Assembly: GCF_004303025.1 (NCBI RefSeq)
Contig: NZ_PJQW01000004.1
Coordinates: 69,183-133,182 of the forward strand
Direction: 5' to 3'
From: Flavobacterium sp. J27
GTDB taxonomy: Bacteria; Bacteroidota; Bacteroidia; Flavobacteriales; Flavobacteriaceae
Length of the DNA: 64,000 nucleotides
Shown here in pieces: positions 16,177 to 25,882 of this stretch. Every line of letters starts with the position of its first letter. The first letter of the stretch is position 1. The notes beneath the pieces are model-generated. The model saw only the letters and a program-made list of their open reading frames with translations, did no database searches and was not told the origin of the DNA. Both the position numbers and the translations under genes were made by a program.

Positions 16177-17382
16177 ATGAAATTCGGAATAATAAAGGAA
16201 CGTAAAAATCCACCTGATAGACGTGTGGTTTTTTCACCAGATGAATTAGTTAATTTTAAAAATCAATTTCCTGAAGCAATAATAAAAATAGAATCTTCAG
16301 ATATTCGAATTTTTCCTGATAATTTATACCAAGAAAAAGACTTTGAAGTGACAGAGGATGTATCTGATTGTGATGTTTTATTTGGAGTTAAAGAAGTACC
16401 TATTAATAGTTTAATTCCTAATAAAGATTATTTTTTCTTTTCCCATACAATTAAGAAACAGCCTTATAATAGAAAATTACTTAAAGCTATTTTAGATAAA
16501 AATATTACATTGTATGATCATGAAACAATTGTAGATGAGAAAAACGCACGCCTTATTGGTTTTGGAAGATATGCAGGAATTGTAGGAGCTTATAATGGGA
16601 TTAGGGCTTTCGGAATTAAATTCGATTTATTTAATTTGGCTAAAGCTGAAACCTTACCGGATCAAAAAGCATTAATTCAACGCTTAAGAAAACATCCTTT
16701 GCCATACATTAAAATAGTGTTAACAGGTAGCGGAAAAGTTGCACATGGAGCCAAAGAAATGTTAGATGCCATGAAGATAAAACAGGTTTCGGTTGAAAAC
16801 TATCTTACCAAAAAATATACAGAACCAGTTTATACAATGATAGACGTTTTGGATTATAATAAAAGAAAAGATGGACAAACCTTGGATAAGTATGATTTTT
16901 ATAATAATCCAACAGAATATGAGTCTGATTTTGAAAAATTTGCTGATGTCTCTGATATGTTTATCGCAGGCCATTTTCATGGGAATAATGCACCAGTTAT
17001 TTTATCTAAAGAAATGTTGCAATCGCATAAATGTAGTATAAAAGTTGTAGCCGATATTTCTTGTGATATTGATGGACCAGTGGCTTGTACTTTACGACCA
17101 AGTACTATTGCCGATCCCGTTTATGGTTATTTAGCAAAAGAACACAAAGAAGTACCTTTAAGTCATCCAGCAGCTATTTGGGTAATGGCCGTTGACAATC
17201 TTCCTTGTGAATTACCTAAAGACGCCAGTGAAGGTTTTGGTGAAATGTTTTTAAAACATGTCATTCCCTCTTTTTATAATAACGATGCAAACGGTGTTTT
17301 GGCTAGAGCCAAAGTTACCGAAAAAGGTAAATTAACACCTCGTTTTGCTTATCTTCAAGATTTTGTAGATGATAAAGAATAA
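16177..17382 (+). CDS. Saccharopine/alanine-dehydrogenase-like NAD(P)-dependent oxidoreductase
   Basis: This 401-residue protein belongs to the alanine dehydrogenase/transhydrogenase-like superfamily that includes NAD+ (lysine-forming) saccharopine dehydrogenase. The N-terminal substrate domain begins GIIKERKNPPDRRVVFSP. The dinucleotide-binding region contains IVLTGSGKVAHGAKEML (about 180-197). The C-terminal part includes VVADISCDIDGPVACTLRPS. It probably acts in lysine or amino-acid metabolism in the cytoplasm; the exact substrate cannot be read from sequence. It is monocistronic, with its own promoter and a strong terminator. Confidence 0.82.
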   Translation: MKFGIIKERKNPPDRRVVFSPDELVNFKNQFPEAIIKIESSDIRIFPDNLYQEKDFEVTEDVSDCDVLFGVKEVPINSLIPNKDYFFFSHTIKKQPYNRKLLKAILDKNITLYDHETIVDEKNARLIGFGRYAGIVGAYNGIRAFGIKFDLFNLAKAETLPDQKALIQRLRKHPLPYIKIVLTGSGKVAHGAKEMLDAMKIKQVSVENYLTKKYTEPVYTMIDVLDYNKRKDGQTLDKYDFYNNPTEYESDFEKFADVSDMFIAGHFHGNNAPVILSKEMLQSHKCSIKVVADISCDIDGPVACTLRPSTIADPVYGYLAKEHKEVPLSHPAAIWVMAVDNLPCELPKDASEGFGEMFLKHVIPSFYNNDANGVLARAKVTEKGKLTPRFAYLQDFVDDKE

Positions 17383-17402
17383 ATATCATAAAAAAATATA
17401 AG

Positions 17403-17433
17403 AAAAAACCCTAAAGTAATTTAGGGTTTTTTT
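17403..17433 (+). terminator. Rho-independent terminator
   Basis: AACCCTAAA and TTTAGGGTT arms around a short loop with a T7 run follow the dehydrogenase stop by about 20 bases. Confidence 0.85.
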
Positions 17434-17451
17434 CATTTAAAAGAACTTGTA

Positions 17452-17459
17452 TTATATTT
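17452..17459 (+). promoter_or_regulatory. -7 promoter element of the PUL regulator
   Basis: TATATTTG lies 17 bases before the start codon at 17477. No good -33 box is seen at the right distance. Confidence 0.4.
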
Positions 17460-17476
17460 GATTAGAAAATTATCAA

Positions 17477-20224
17477 ATGAGAAATACTAATTTGCTTATC
17501 TTTTTTATGCTGATTTATTCATTCACATGTAGAAGTCAGGAAACATTACCTTTTGTAGAAAATTATTCAAAGCAAGATTATGCTGGAGACAATCAAATTT
17601 GGAGTTTAACACAAGGAGAAGATAATGCGATGTATTATGCGAATAATAGTTTTTTACTCCGTTTTGATGGTGTAAAATGGGAAAAATATACCTTGCCCAA
17701 TAAATCAATTATTCGATCGGTTTTTTCATTTGGAAAAAGGATATTTACAGGTTCATATAATGAATTTGGATATTGGGAAAGAATTCAAGGAAAAATGGAG
17801 TATACGTCTCTTTCTGAACCCAATAATTTTTTTGAGAACAATTCAAAAAGTGAAGAAGTCTGGAAAATTTTTGAAGTTGATTCAAAAATATATTTTCAAA
17901 CGTTTAACGAATTGTTTATTTATGATCAAAAAAATATTCAAAATATATCTTTTCCTGCTCAAATTTCCTATTGTTTTGTTGTAGATAACCAAATTTATGC
18001 AGCTACAGTTAGAAAAGGAATTTATCAGTTTGATGGTACTCATTTTCATAAAGATAACACCTATAATTTAATTGAAAATAATATTATCTATGGTATTGAA
18101 AAAAATAATACGGATTATTATGTTTTTACTCAAAAGAGTGGTGTTTTTATAAAAGAAAAGGGCAAGGATTTAGCGATTTGGAAGCACGAAATTAATGAAA
18201 AATTAAAGACACAAATTATAATTTCAGCTACTGTTTTTGAAAATAGAATGCTTATTGGAACGGCTTTTAATGGGTTGTATGTTATTGATTTAAAAGAAAA
18301 GAACTATTATAATATTAATCGGTCAAATTCACTACGTAATAATTCGGTATTGAGTATTTTTATTGACAAAGAGAAAAATTATTGGTTAGGTCTTGATAAT
18401 GGTATTTCGCATGTTGTTCAAAATTCTCCATATCAAATTTTTTTGGATAATACGGGGCAATTAGGAACGGTATACAGCATTGCTAAATTTAATTCAGGAT
18501 ATTTATTAGGAACAAATCACGGTGTTTTTAAAGCAGTTGATAATCAATTAGCATTAATTCCAAATTCTCAAGGTCAGGTTTGGAATATAACTTCTTTAAA
18601 AAACGAATATATTATTGGACATAATGAAGGTACTTTTCACTATTCGAAGTCTGGAGAATATTCAAAAATTAATGAGTTAGTAGGAGGATGGAAATTAAAG
18701 CCAGATAATTTTTCAAATGGCTATATTCAATCCAATTATATTGGTTTATATAAAATAGAAGGCACAAACTTTTCACATTCTCAAAAGTTAAATGAGAAGA
18801 TGAAGCCAATTAAAGATTTTATTCAATTAACAGCTTCTATTATTCTTTTTACAGATGGCTACAGAGGTTTATATAAATTAGAGTTAGAAAATAACTCCTT
18901 CAAAAGGATAACTAATCTAACAGAAAAAAATGGGATTAAGAACGATTATGGTGTTACTTTATTTGAATATAAAGGAACAGAATTGTTTTACATAAATGAT
19001 ACTTGGTACTTTTTAGATAAAGTAAATGATAAATTAGTGCCACATCATATATTTAATACTAATTTTAAAAATATACAAGAAATTATTCCTATTAATGATA
19101 ATTCATTTATGGTTAACAAAGAGGGTACATTATATATTATTAATCAATATAAAGACACTTTTAGTTGGATGCCAGTTCCAGTTCAATATTATAAAGGAAA
19201 ATTGATAAACAATGAAACTAAAGTTTTTCAAATTGATGGAAAATATTTGGTTAACATGGATGATGGTTTTCTTCAGATAGATTCTTTGAATTATAATTAT
19301 CAAAAGCAAAATAGTATAATTGAAGCTTATGATTCTCAAAATAAACTTATTCTAAATGAAGAATCAATACCTTATAAAGAACCTTTATCTCTATATGTTA
19401 TTTCTGAATTTTTTGGAAGTAAAAAAGCCGTTCTTTACTATAGTATAGATGATGAAGAAATGTTGCCAGTTGGCAAAGGAATTATCGAATTGAAAAATTT
19501 ATCAAGTGGGAATCATATAGTTAAAATTTTTACTGTAGACAAAGGAGTATATTCAGAAATGAAACGATTAAATTTTTCAGTTTTAGACCCATGGTATTTA
19601 TCTATTTGGATGAAATTAGTCTATATATTATTTATAGTTTTTGCTTTGTTCTTGTACTATGCCTGGAATAAAATGAAATATAAACAGAAGATAAAATTAA
19701 AAGAAGAAGAGTTACGTCATAAAAATGAAATTATTAAGCTAGAAATTCAAGCAGAAAATAAATTAAAAATACAAGAATATGAAAAACATATTCTAGAAAA
19801 CCAAGTAAAGAGTAAAGCGAATGAACTAGCAGGAAAATCTCTTTCCATAGTAAAACAAACGGAATTAATCGATAGTATTCAAAAAATATTAGACTCTGAA
19901 ACTTCTTCGGGTACTTTAAAGTCCAAAATTAATAAGGCTATAAAAATTAATAGTATTAATAAAAATGAATGGAAGTCATTTGAAGATAATCTATTAAAAA
20001 GTAATGAAGATTTTGTGAAGAAAATAGCACATGAATATCAAAACCTTACTTCAAAAGACATAAAATTATGCATTTATCTAAAGATGAATTTATCTTCCAA
20101 AGAGATTGCTCCATTAATGAATATAGGTTATAGAGGAGTAGAATTACATAGGTATAGATTGCGTAAAAAGTTAGGTTTAGATTCTTCAATAAACTTAAAT
20201 GTGTTTATGAATAACATATTATAA
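17477..20224 (+). CDS. PUL regulator: beta-propeller/YYY sensor with HTH output
   Basis: A 915-residue one-component regulator. A signal peptide (MRNTNLLIFFMLIYSFTCRS) is followed by a large periplasmic region with two-component-regulator propeller repeats (for example ENYWLGLDNGISHVVQNS) and a YYY-like domain near 640-705. One membrane helix follows (about 713-733), then a coiled coil and a C-terminal LuxR-like HTH (SSKEIAPLMNIGYRGVELHR, then YRLRKKLGL). It has no histidine kinase or receiver, so it is not a classical hybrid sensor. It lies directly upstream of the SusC/D genes in the same direction and probably activates them on binding an oligosaccharide. Confidence 0.88.
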   Translation: MRNTNLLIFFMLIYSFTCRSQETLPFVENYSKQDYAGDNQIWSLTQGEDNAMYYANNSFLLRFDGVKWEKYTLPNKSIIRSVFSFGKRIFTGSYNEFGYWERIQGKMEYTSLSEPNNFFENNSKSEEVWKIFEVDSKIYFQTFNELFIYDQKNIQNISFPAQISYCFVVDNQIYAATVRKGIYQFDGTHFHKDNTYNLIENNIIYGIEKNNTDYYVFTQKSGVFIKEKGKDLAIWKHEINEKLKTQIIISATVFENRMLIGTAFNGLYVIDLKEKNYYNINRSNSLRNNSVLSIFIDKEKNYWLGLDNGISHVVQNSPYQIFLDNTGQLGTVYSIAKFNSGYLLGTNHGVFKAVDNQLALIPNSQGQVWNITSLKNEYIIGHNEGTFHYSKSGEYSKINELVGGWKLKPDNFSNGYIQSNYIGLYKIEGTNFSHSQKLNEKMKPIKDFIQLTASIILFTDGYRGLYKLELENNSFKRITNLTEKNGIKNDYGVTLFEYKGTELFYINDTWYFLDKVNDKLVPHHIFNTNFKNIQEIIPINDNSFMVNKEGTLYIINQYKDTFSWMPVPVQYYKGKLINNETKVFQIDGKYLVNMDDGFLQIDSLNYNYQKQNSIIEAYDSQNKLILNEESIPYKEPLSLYVISEFFGSKKAVLYYSIDDEEMLPVGKGIIELKNLSSGNHIVKIFTVDKGVYSEMKRLNFSVLDPWYLSIWMKLVYILFIVFALFLYYAWNKMKYKQKIKLKEEELRHKNEIIKLEIQAENKLKIQEYEKHILENQVKSKANELAGKSLSIVKQTELIDSIQKILDSETSSGTLKSKINKAIKINSINKNEWKSFEDNLLKSNEDFVKKIAHEYQNLTSKDIKLCIYLKMNLSSKEIAPLMNIGYRGVELHRYRLRKKLGLDSSINLNVFMNNIL

Positions 20225-20276
20225 AGTATTTTTTTTTACGAATAGTGTATTTTTTTAATCAAAAAAATGACTTTTT

Positions 20277-20393
20277 AAAATACATCATTTATACATCACG
20301 GGTTACTTTACATGATGTATTTTGAATTTTAATTAATTAATTTAACTATTTGTTTTTTAATTGTTTATGTTTTTTTTATGTCTTTTTGATGTA
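20277..20393. promoter_or_regulatory. TACATCA repeats and inverted repeat upstream of susC
   Basis: The perfect 12-base inverted repeat AAAATACATCAT (20277-20288) / ATGATGTATTTT (20312-20323) encloses another TACATCA (20292-20298). A fourth copy, TGATGTA, lies at 20387-20393. The hairpin could end the regulator transcript, but repetition of the 7-mer up to the promoter suggests binding sites for the regulator encoded just upstream. Confidence 0.45.
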
Positions 20394-20437
20394 GTATTGT
20401 AGTGTTTAAAACACTAGTTATTACAACGTTGTAGCTG

Positions 20438-20445
20438 TACATTTG
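20438..20445 (+). promoter_or_regulatory. -7 promoter element of the susCD operon
   Basis: TACATTTG matches TAnnTTTG and lies 36 bases before the SusC start. A 10-base palindrome ACAACGTTGT (20423-20432) is immediately upstream. No -33 TTTG is found, which fits an activator-dependent promoter. Confidence 0.5.
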
Positions 20446-20480
20446 GTAAATCAACCTTAACAAAAAATTAATATTTAAAA

Positions 20481-23480
20481 ATGAGAAAAATTTATTTTTT
20501 ATTAATCTCAATAATTTTTTCAATGATTTCTTATGCACAAGAAATTAAAGGAACTATTGTTGATGAGTTTGGAAATGCTTTACCAGGTGTAAACATTCAA
20601 ACTTTAAAATCGAATAAATTTGCAATTTCAGATTTTGATGGAGGCTTTACAATCCAAGGAAATATTGGTGAAGAGATTAAATTTTCTATGATAGGTATGG
20701 AAGATTTAATAGTAGTGGCTTCTCAAAATATGAATGTCACTCTGTTGCAAAGTGTAACCGAATTAGAAACCGTGGTTATGATAGGTTATGGAACTGCTAA
20801 AAAAAGAGACCTTACAGGTTCTATTGTGAGTATCAAAGGAGAGGAAGTTGCAGATAAACCGAATAATAATGTCTTAAATTCATTACAAGGAAAGGTAGCC
20901 GGACTTACTGTTGTTAATTCTGGGCAGCCTGGAGTTGAACCAGATGTACGTATTCGTGGAACCATTAGCTTGTATCAATCTAAACCGCTTTATGTTATTG
21001 ATGGTATCTTTTCAGAAACAATGGATTATGTTAATGCAAATGATATCAAATCTATTGAAGTTTTAAAAGATCCTTCTTCTTTATCTGTTTTTGGTGCTCG
21101 TGGTGCTAATGGAGTTATTGTAGTAACTACTAAAAGAGCAAAAAATGGAGAAACACAAATTTCTTACAACTCTTCTATTGGTTTTAAAAATATTACTGGT
21201 AAACCAGATATGACTAATGCTCAGGAATTTAAGTATTTATATGATATGCAAAGAGCAAATCAAGGCGCCCCTCCTTATCCATACTACAATTTATACAATG
21301 CAGATACAGATTGGGTAGATGAAATAGCAAATGAGAATGCTTTATTTTATAATCATAATCTTTCTTTTTCGAATGCTTCTGAAGCCAACTCATTTTACGC
21401 GGGATTTGGTTATTCTAACGAAGAAGGACTAATTAAAAATGAATTATATAAAAAATTTACGGCTAATATAAACGATGAACTAAAAGTAACTGATTATTTG
21501 AAAATGGGTATTAGTGCTAATTTTCTAGATACTCGTTTACCTAGATTAGGTGGATTTAATACGGCTTTAAATACCACACCATTGGCGACTCCTTATAACT
21601 ATGATTTAGGAGTTTATAACCAACTTCCAACAGACATGGGAGCAGCTCAATTAGGAAATGCATTATTGGAAGTGGAAGGTAAAAATGGCACACAATTAAA
21701 TAGAGACACACGTATCGTAGGTAATGTGTTTGCTGAATTAACCTTTCTTAAGAACTTTAAATTTAGAGGTGCTTACATGGCAAGTTTAGATTTCTTTAAA
21801 GGAAGAGGCTATTTACCAGTTTTTGATGTCTATGCTGCAGAAACTGATAATTTGACCTCATATTCTGGTAATGTCTTAACTCAAGTAAATCAATTTAATA
21901 ATTATAAGCAAAATCTACAGCAAGACTATACTTTAACTTACGAAAAAGAATTTGGGAAACACGATGTAACTCTTCTTGTAGGAAATACAAGATACGAAGA
22001 ATATTATTCTGCTATGAGTGGTACGGTTTCACAATATGCCCCTAGTTACAACGAAGATGGAATTGATACAAATCAAATTCCAAACGATCCAAGATGGTGG
22101 TATTTAAATGTTTTTCCTTATGGAGATCCTGAAACAAGATTTTCGAATTCAGATCAATGGGAAAGAGCTACAATGTCATATTTAGGACGTGTATTGTATA
22201 ATTATGATGGGAAATATATGTTAAATGCTTCTTTCAGAAATGATGAATCTTCTGAAGTTAGAAAATCGCAAAACTTTTGGGCCGTAGGAGCTGCTTGGGA
22301 GATTTCAAAAGAAAGTTTCTTTGAAAACAAATATGTAAATTATTTGAAAGTTAAAGGATCTATGGGGGAACAAGGAAACCAATTTACTTCCTTACATTAC
22401 CCAACATATCCTTTGTATGTACCTGGTCAAAGTGCTGTTTTTGGAGAAGACTTAGTTCCAGCATACATATTGGCTTTTAGAACAAATCCTGATTTAAAAT
22501 GGGAAACCGTTTTATCAAAAGAAATTGGTATTGAAGTTGGTGCATTTGAGAATAAATTAACTTTTGAAGCGAATTATTATGATAAAACTACCAAAGGATT
22601 ATTGGCATTTATTGATGGAACTGATAAATTTTATGGAAATGTGGGAGAAGTAAATAATCATGGTTTCGAATTCATTGCTTCATGGAAAAATACTGTTAGA
22701 GACGGATTTGATTACACAATTTCAGCAAATTTAACAACCATAAAAAATAAAGTGGTAAGTCTGTATGAAGATGGTTTTGATTACTATTCAGATCCAACTA
22801 GAACTTATGCAGGTCAACCTATCAGTTATTTTTATGGTTATGAAGTGGAAGGAGTTTACCAAAATGATGCTGATGTTCTTTTATCTCCAACTAGTAATGT
22901 AGGTGGTACTTATGGACCTGGTGATTTTAAATATAGAGATGTAAATGGAGATGGAGTTATAACACCAGATGATAGAACAAATATAGGTAATCCAACACCA
23001 GACTTTACCTATGGGTTTTCAGCTAGTGTAAATTATAATAAATGGAATTTAGGATTAGACTTTCAAGGAGTATATGGTAATGAAGTTTTTAGATCTTGGG
23101 GTAACGGCTCATCATTTGCTCAATTCAACTACAGAACAGATAGATTAGGAGCATGGACAGGTCCTGGAACTTCTAATTGGGAACCAAGAGTAAATGATGG
23201 TTCGGGTTATAACAGATTAAACTCATCATATATGGTCGAAGATGGAAGTTATTTAAGATTACGTAATATCCAATTAGGATATAGCTTTAGTTCAAATTTT
23301 TTAAGTAAGATGAGTATCAAGACATTAAAAATGTTTATCAATGCACAAAACTTAGTTACTTGGAAAAATAACTCTGGGTTTTCACCAGAATTTGGAGGTG
23401 GACCTACAAGGTTTGGAGTTGATAGTGGATCATATCCAGTACCAGCTATTACTACGCTAGGCATAAATGTTACATTCTAA
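20481..23480 (+). CDS. SusC/RagA-type TonB-linked outer membrane transporter
   Basis: The 999-residue protein begins with a signal peptide ending at ISYAQ. A carboxypeptidase-D-like regulatory domain follows (about 22-90: IKGTIVDEFGNALPGVNIQT). Next come a TonB-box-like segment (ELETVVMIGYG), a plug domain (LNSLQGKVAGLTVVNSGQPG, VRIRG, PLYVIDGI) and a beta barrel ending in TLGINVTF. SusC proteins import oligosaccharides with a SusD lid. It overlaps nothing and is followed after 10 bases by susD. The substrate is probably a beta-glucan oligosaccharide, judged from the downstream enzymes. Confidence 0.95.
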   Translation: MRKIYFLLISIIFSMISYAQEIKGTIVDEFGNALPGVNIQTLKSNKFAISDFDGGFTIQGNIGEEIKFSMIGMEDLIVVASQNMNVTLLQSVTELETVVMIGYGTAKKRDLTGSIVSIKGEEVADKPNNNVLNSLQGKVAGLTVVNSGQPGVEPDVRIRGTISLYQSKPLYVIDGIFSETMDYVNANDIKSIEVLKDPSSLSVFGARGANGVIVVTTKRAKNGETQISYNSSIGFKNITGKPDMTNAQEFKYLYDMQRANQGAPPYPYYNLYNADTDWVDEIANENALFYNHNLSFSNASEANSFYAGFGYSNEEGLIKNELYKKFTANINDELKVTDYLKMGISANFLDTRLPRLGGFNTALNTTPLATPYNYDLGVYNQLPTDMGAAQLGNALLEVEGKNGTQLNRDTRIVGNVFAELTFLKNFKFRGAYMASLDFFKGRGYLPVFDVYAAETDNLTSYSGNVLTQVNQFNNYKQNLQQDYTLTYEKEFGKHDVTLLVGNTRYEEYYSAMSGTVSQYAPSYNEDGIDTNQIPNDPRWWYLNVFPYGDPETRFSNSDQWERATMSYLGRVLYNYDGKYMLNASFRNDESSEVRKSQNFWAVGAAWEISKESFFENKYVNYLKVKGSMGEQGNQFTSLHYPTYPLYVPGQSAVFGEDLVPAYILAFRTNPDLKWETVLSKEIGIEVGAFENKLTFEANYYDKTTKGLLAFIDGTDKFYGNVGEVNNHGFEFIASWKNTVRDGFDYTISANLTTIKNKVVSLYEDGFDYYSDPTRTYAGQPISYFYGYEVEGVYQNDADVLLSPTSNVGGTYGPGDFKYRDVNGDGVITPDDRTNIGNPTPDFTYGFSASVNYNKWNLGLDFQGVYGNEVFRSWGNGSSFAQFNYRTDRLGAWTGPGTSNWEPRVNDGSGYNRLNSSYMVEDGSYLRLRNIQLGYSFSSNFLSKMSIKTLKMFINAQNLVTWKNNSGFSPEFGGGPTRFGVDSGSYPVPAITTLGINVTF

Positions 23481-23490
23481 AAAAATTGTT

Positions 23491-24972
23491 ATGAAAAAAA
23501 TAAATAGTATTAAATTATTTGTAATCACATCTATAGTAGCACTTGGAGTAGTTTCCTGTGATGATGAATTTTTAGATAAAAAACCACTTGGAGTGGCAGC
23601 TGAAGGAGATTTGGGGGCTGGTGGTTTTGAAGAAGCTGCTTTTGGTTTATATGGTAAATTAAGGACAGAAGGTGGAATTTCTGATTTTTCAAAAGTATGG
23701 TTTCAAAGTATACGCTCTGACGATGCAGCCAAAGGTAGTACTGCCTCAGATGCTTCAAATTTAGGAAGTATATTTGACTCTTATAACTATGACGCTGCAG
23801 AAGGCGGTATAACAAGAGCCAATTGGCAAGGACATTATAGATTAATATATGCTTGTAATGATTTAGTAACTGCTATTGAAGAGTCAGGTTTAACGGATGA
23901 AGGAACAATGATTAATAAATCTGAAGCTTTGGCCATAAGAGCCTTTGCTTATTTTGAATTAAGAAGAGATTTTGGAGAAATTCCAATTGTTTTAAATAAA
24001 ATACTAATACCAGAAGATGAAATTGCACCTAAATCATCTGTGGCAGAAGTAGATGCGCAAATAATAGAAGATTTAACCTTCGCAAAAGATTATTTACCAA
24101 TGACTTGGGCTAGTTATCCTGGAAGAGCAACCAAGGGATTCGTACAAACATTATTGGGTAAATTATATCTTTATCAACAAAATTGGTCAGCAGCTGCAAC
24201 AGAATTATCAGAAGTAATGTCTTATGGCTACAGTTTGTATCCTGAATTTGCAACTCTTTTCTTGCAAGAAGGTGATAATTCACCAGAATCAATTTTTGAA
24301 ATACAGTTTTTACGTTTAGCCGGAGTTAATTACTCTAATAACTATTGGGAATCTCAAGGAGTACGTGGCTCAGGTTCATGGGACTTAGGTTGGGGGTTTA
24401 ATGTACCAACGCAAGCTATGATAGATGCTTTCGAAACTGGAGATCCTAGAAGAGAAGCTTCTATCTTATTTGAAGGACAATCAGATGGTATTAGTACTCC
24501 AGCTTTGGTAGTTCCTACAGGATTAGCTCAACCCTATTGGAATAAAAAAGCCTATACTTTAAAAAGTGAAAGAGTAGAATATTCGCAAAATAAAAACCAT
24601 TGGGCAAATATAAAAGTATTACGTTATGCTGATGTTTTATTAATGTATGCAGAAGCTTTAAATGAACAAGGACAATCTTCTGCAGCGGTAGATTACATTA
24701 ATCAAGTAAGGGCTAGGGCTAGAAATGGAAATAACTCTATTTTGCCTGATATCGTAACAACTGACCAAGTTTCTGTTAGAGCAGCAATTAAACAAGAGAG
24801 AAGAGTTGAATTTGCTTTGGAAGGAGAACGTTTTTATGATTTAGTACGTTGGGGAGATGCTATCTCGGTATTAGGACCATTAGGTTATCAATCTAGAAAT
24901 GCATGGTATCCTATTCCTCAATATGCCATAGATCAATCGGGAGGAGTTTTGGTTCAAAATCCAAATTATTAA
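23491..24972 (+). CDS. SusD/RagB-type glycan-binding lipoprotein
   Basis: The protein has 493 residues from the ATG at 23491, which gives a proper lipoprotein signal (KLFVITSIVALGVVSC); the start 8 codons earlier would overlap susC. SusD features include CDDEFLDKKPLG after the lipid-bearing cysteine, TPR-type helices and the C-terminal family motifs YADVLLMYAEALNEQGQ and RRVEFALEGERFYDLVRWG. It caps the SusC transporter at the cell surface and binds glycan. Confidence 0.95.
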   Translation: MKKINSIKLFVITSIVALGVVSCDDEFLDKKPLGVAAEGDLGAGGFEEAAFGLYGKLRTEGGISDFSKVWFQSIRSDDAAKGSTASDASNLGSIFDSYNYDAAEGGITRANWQGHYRLIYACNDLVTAIEESGLTDEGTMINKSEALAIRAFAYFELRRDFGEIPIVLNKILIPEDEIAPKSSVAEVDAQIIEDLTFAKDYLPMTWASYPGRATKGFVQTLLGKLYLYQQNWSAAATELSEVMSYGYSLYPEFATLFLQEGDNSPESIFEIQFLRLAGVNYSNNYWESQGVRGSGSWDLGWGFNVPTQAMIDAFETGDPRREASILFEGQSDGISTPALVVPTGLAQPYWNKKAYTLKSERVEYSQNKNHWANIKVLRYADVLLMYAEALNEQGQSSAAVDYINQVRARARNGNNSILPDIVTTDQVSVRAAIKQERRVEFALEGERFYDLVRWGDAISVLGPLGYQSRNAWYPIPQYAIDQSGGVLVQNPNY

Positions 24973-25007
24973 TAAGAAATTATTGTTAAAAATTAATTTG
25001 TAATCGT

Positions 25008-25832
25008 ATGAAAAAAATATTCCAAAATAGTAGTAAAATAAGCTTTTTGCTAATGAGTATTCTTTTATTAATAGGTTGTCAAGATATGGATGAACCAATT
25101 TTAGGAGATTACCCACAAAATGTTGCTAACATTCCTGATGGAGATTTAAGATTTTTTGTTCCTTTTGATAAAAATGCTGAAACTATCAGATATAAATTTG
25201 CTGACGATTTATCTGGTTATCCTTGTTTTACACCAGATAACTCAATCACTCAAACAGAAGGTGTTTCAAGTGCCGCATATCAAGGTGGTTCAGCGGAAGC
25301 GTATTTAAGATATTTAAATGCCAATGATTTTGCTGAAAAAGCGGCGAGCTTCACTGTAGCTTATTGGTCAAAGAATGATGATTCAGATGTTACAGAGTTT
25401 GCTTTTAGTTTAACAAGTGATAATTGGGCTAAAGCAAGTATGTTTGCTCTTTTTGAAGGTACTGCAACCACACCTACAATTAAATTTTTTGTGGATGAGC
25501 AACCAGGGGATCATTGGTTTGAATGGGTGAATGACGCTACTTTAGACATGCTTTATGATTCTAATTGGCACCATATAGCTTTTGTATATGATGAAAACAC
25601 TTCTGGAATGACTTTATATATTGATGGTGATGCTAAATCTACAAAAATATGGAATAATCATGGACCAGTTGTATTTAATACTTCAAAAATAAACGGTTTT
25701 AGAATTGGAGGTTCAGGTAATCCTTCTGAAGGTTGGATGAAATCATGGTCTGGAAGTCTAGATCAATTTAGATTATACGCTGTCGCTTTATCTGCTTCTC
25801 AAATACAAGAACTTTATTCTACTAATCAATAA
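25008..25832 (+). CDS. Surface LamG-domain lipoprotein of the PUL
   Basis: This 274-residue protein has a lipoprotein signal (SILLLIGC). Residues about 75-270 form a concanavalin A-like (LamG/Laminin_G_3) sandwich, seen in NWHHIAFVYDENTSGMTLYI and SWSGSLDQFRLYAVALSASQ. It occupies the place where surface glycan-binding proteins lie in Sus-type loci, 35 bases after SusD, and probably helps to bind the polysaccharide. Confidence 0.82.
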   Translation: MKKIFQNSSKISFLLMSILLLIGCQDMDEPILGDYPQNVANIPDGDLRFFVPFDKNAETIRYKFADDLSGYPCFTPDNSITQTEGVSSAAYQGGSAEAYLRYLNANDFAEKAASFTVAYWSKNDDSDVTEFAFSLTSDNWAKASMFALFEGTATTPTIKFFVDEQPGDHWFEWVNDATLDMLYDSNWHHIAFVYDENTSGMTLYIDGDAKSTKIWNNHGPVVFNTSKINGFRIGGSGNPSEGWMKSWSGSLDQFRLYAVALSASQIQELYSTNQ

Positions 25833-25840
25833 AAATATAA

Positions 25841-25876
25841 CAACCCAGATTATTTTTTAATAATCTGGTTGTTTTT
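25841..25876 (+). terminator. Intra-locus terminator between LamG lipoprotein and glucanase
   Basis: CCAGATTATT (25845-25854), a 4-base loop and AATAATCTGG (25859-25868) are followed by TTGTTTTT. It ends 6 bases before the GH144 start codon and may reduce transcription into the enzyme genes. Confidence 0.7.
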
Positions 25877-25882
25877 AAAATC

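Noticed and set aside
23531..23815. Minus-strand open frame inside susD, and similar antisense frames within int, susC, bshC and other genes
   Set aside because: They lie opposite strongly supported genes, have unlikely composition and no promoter or homology signal.
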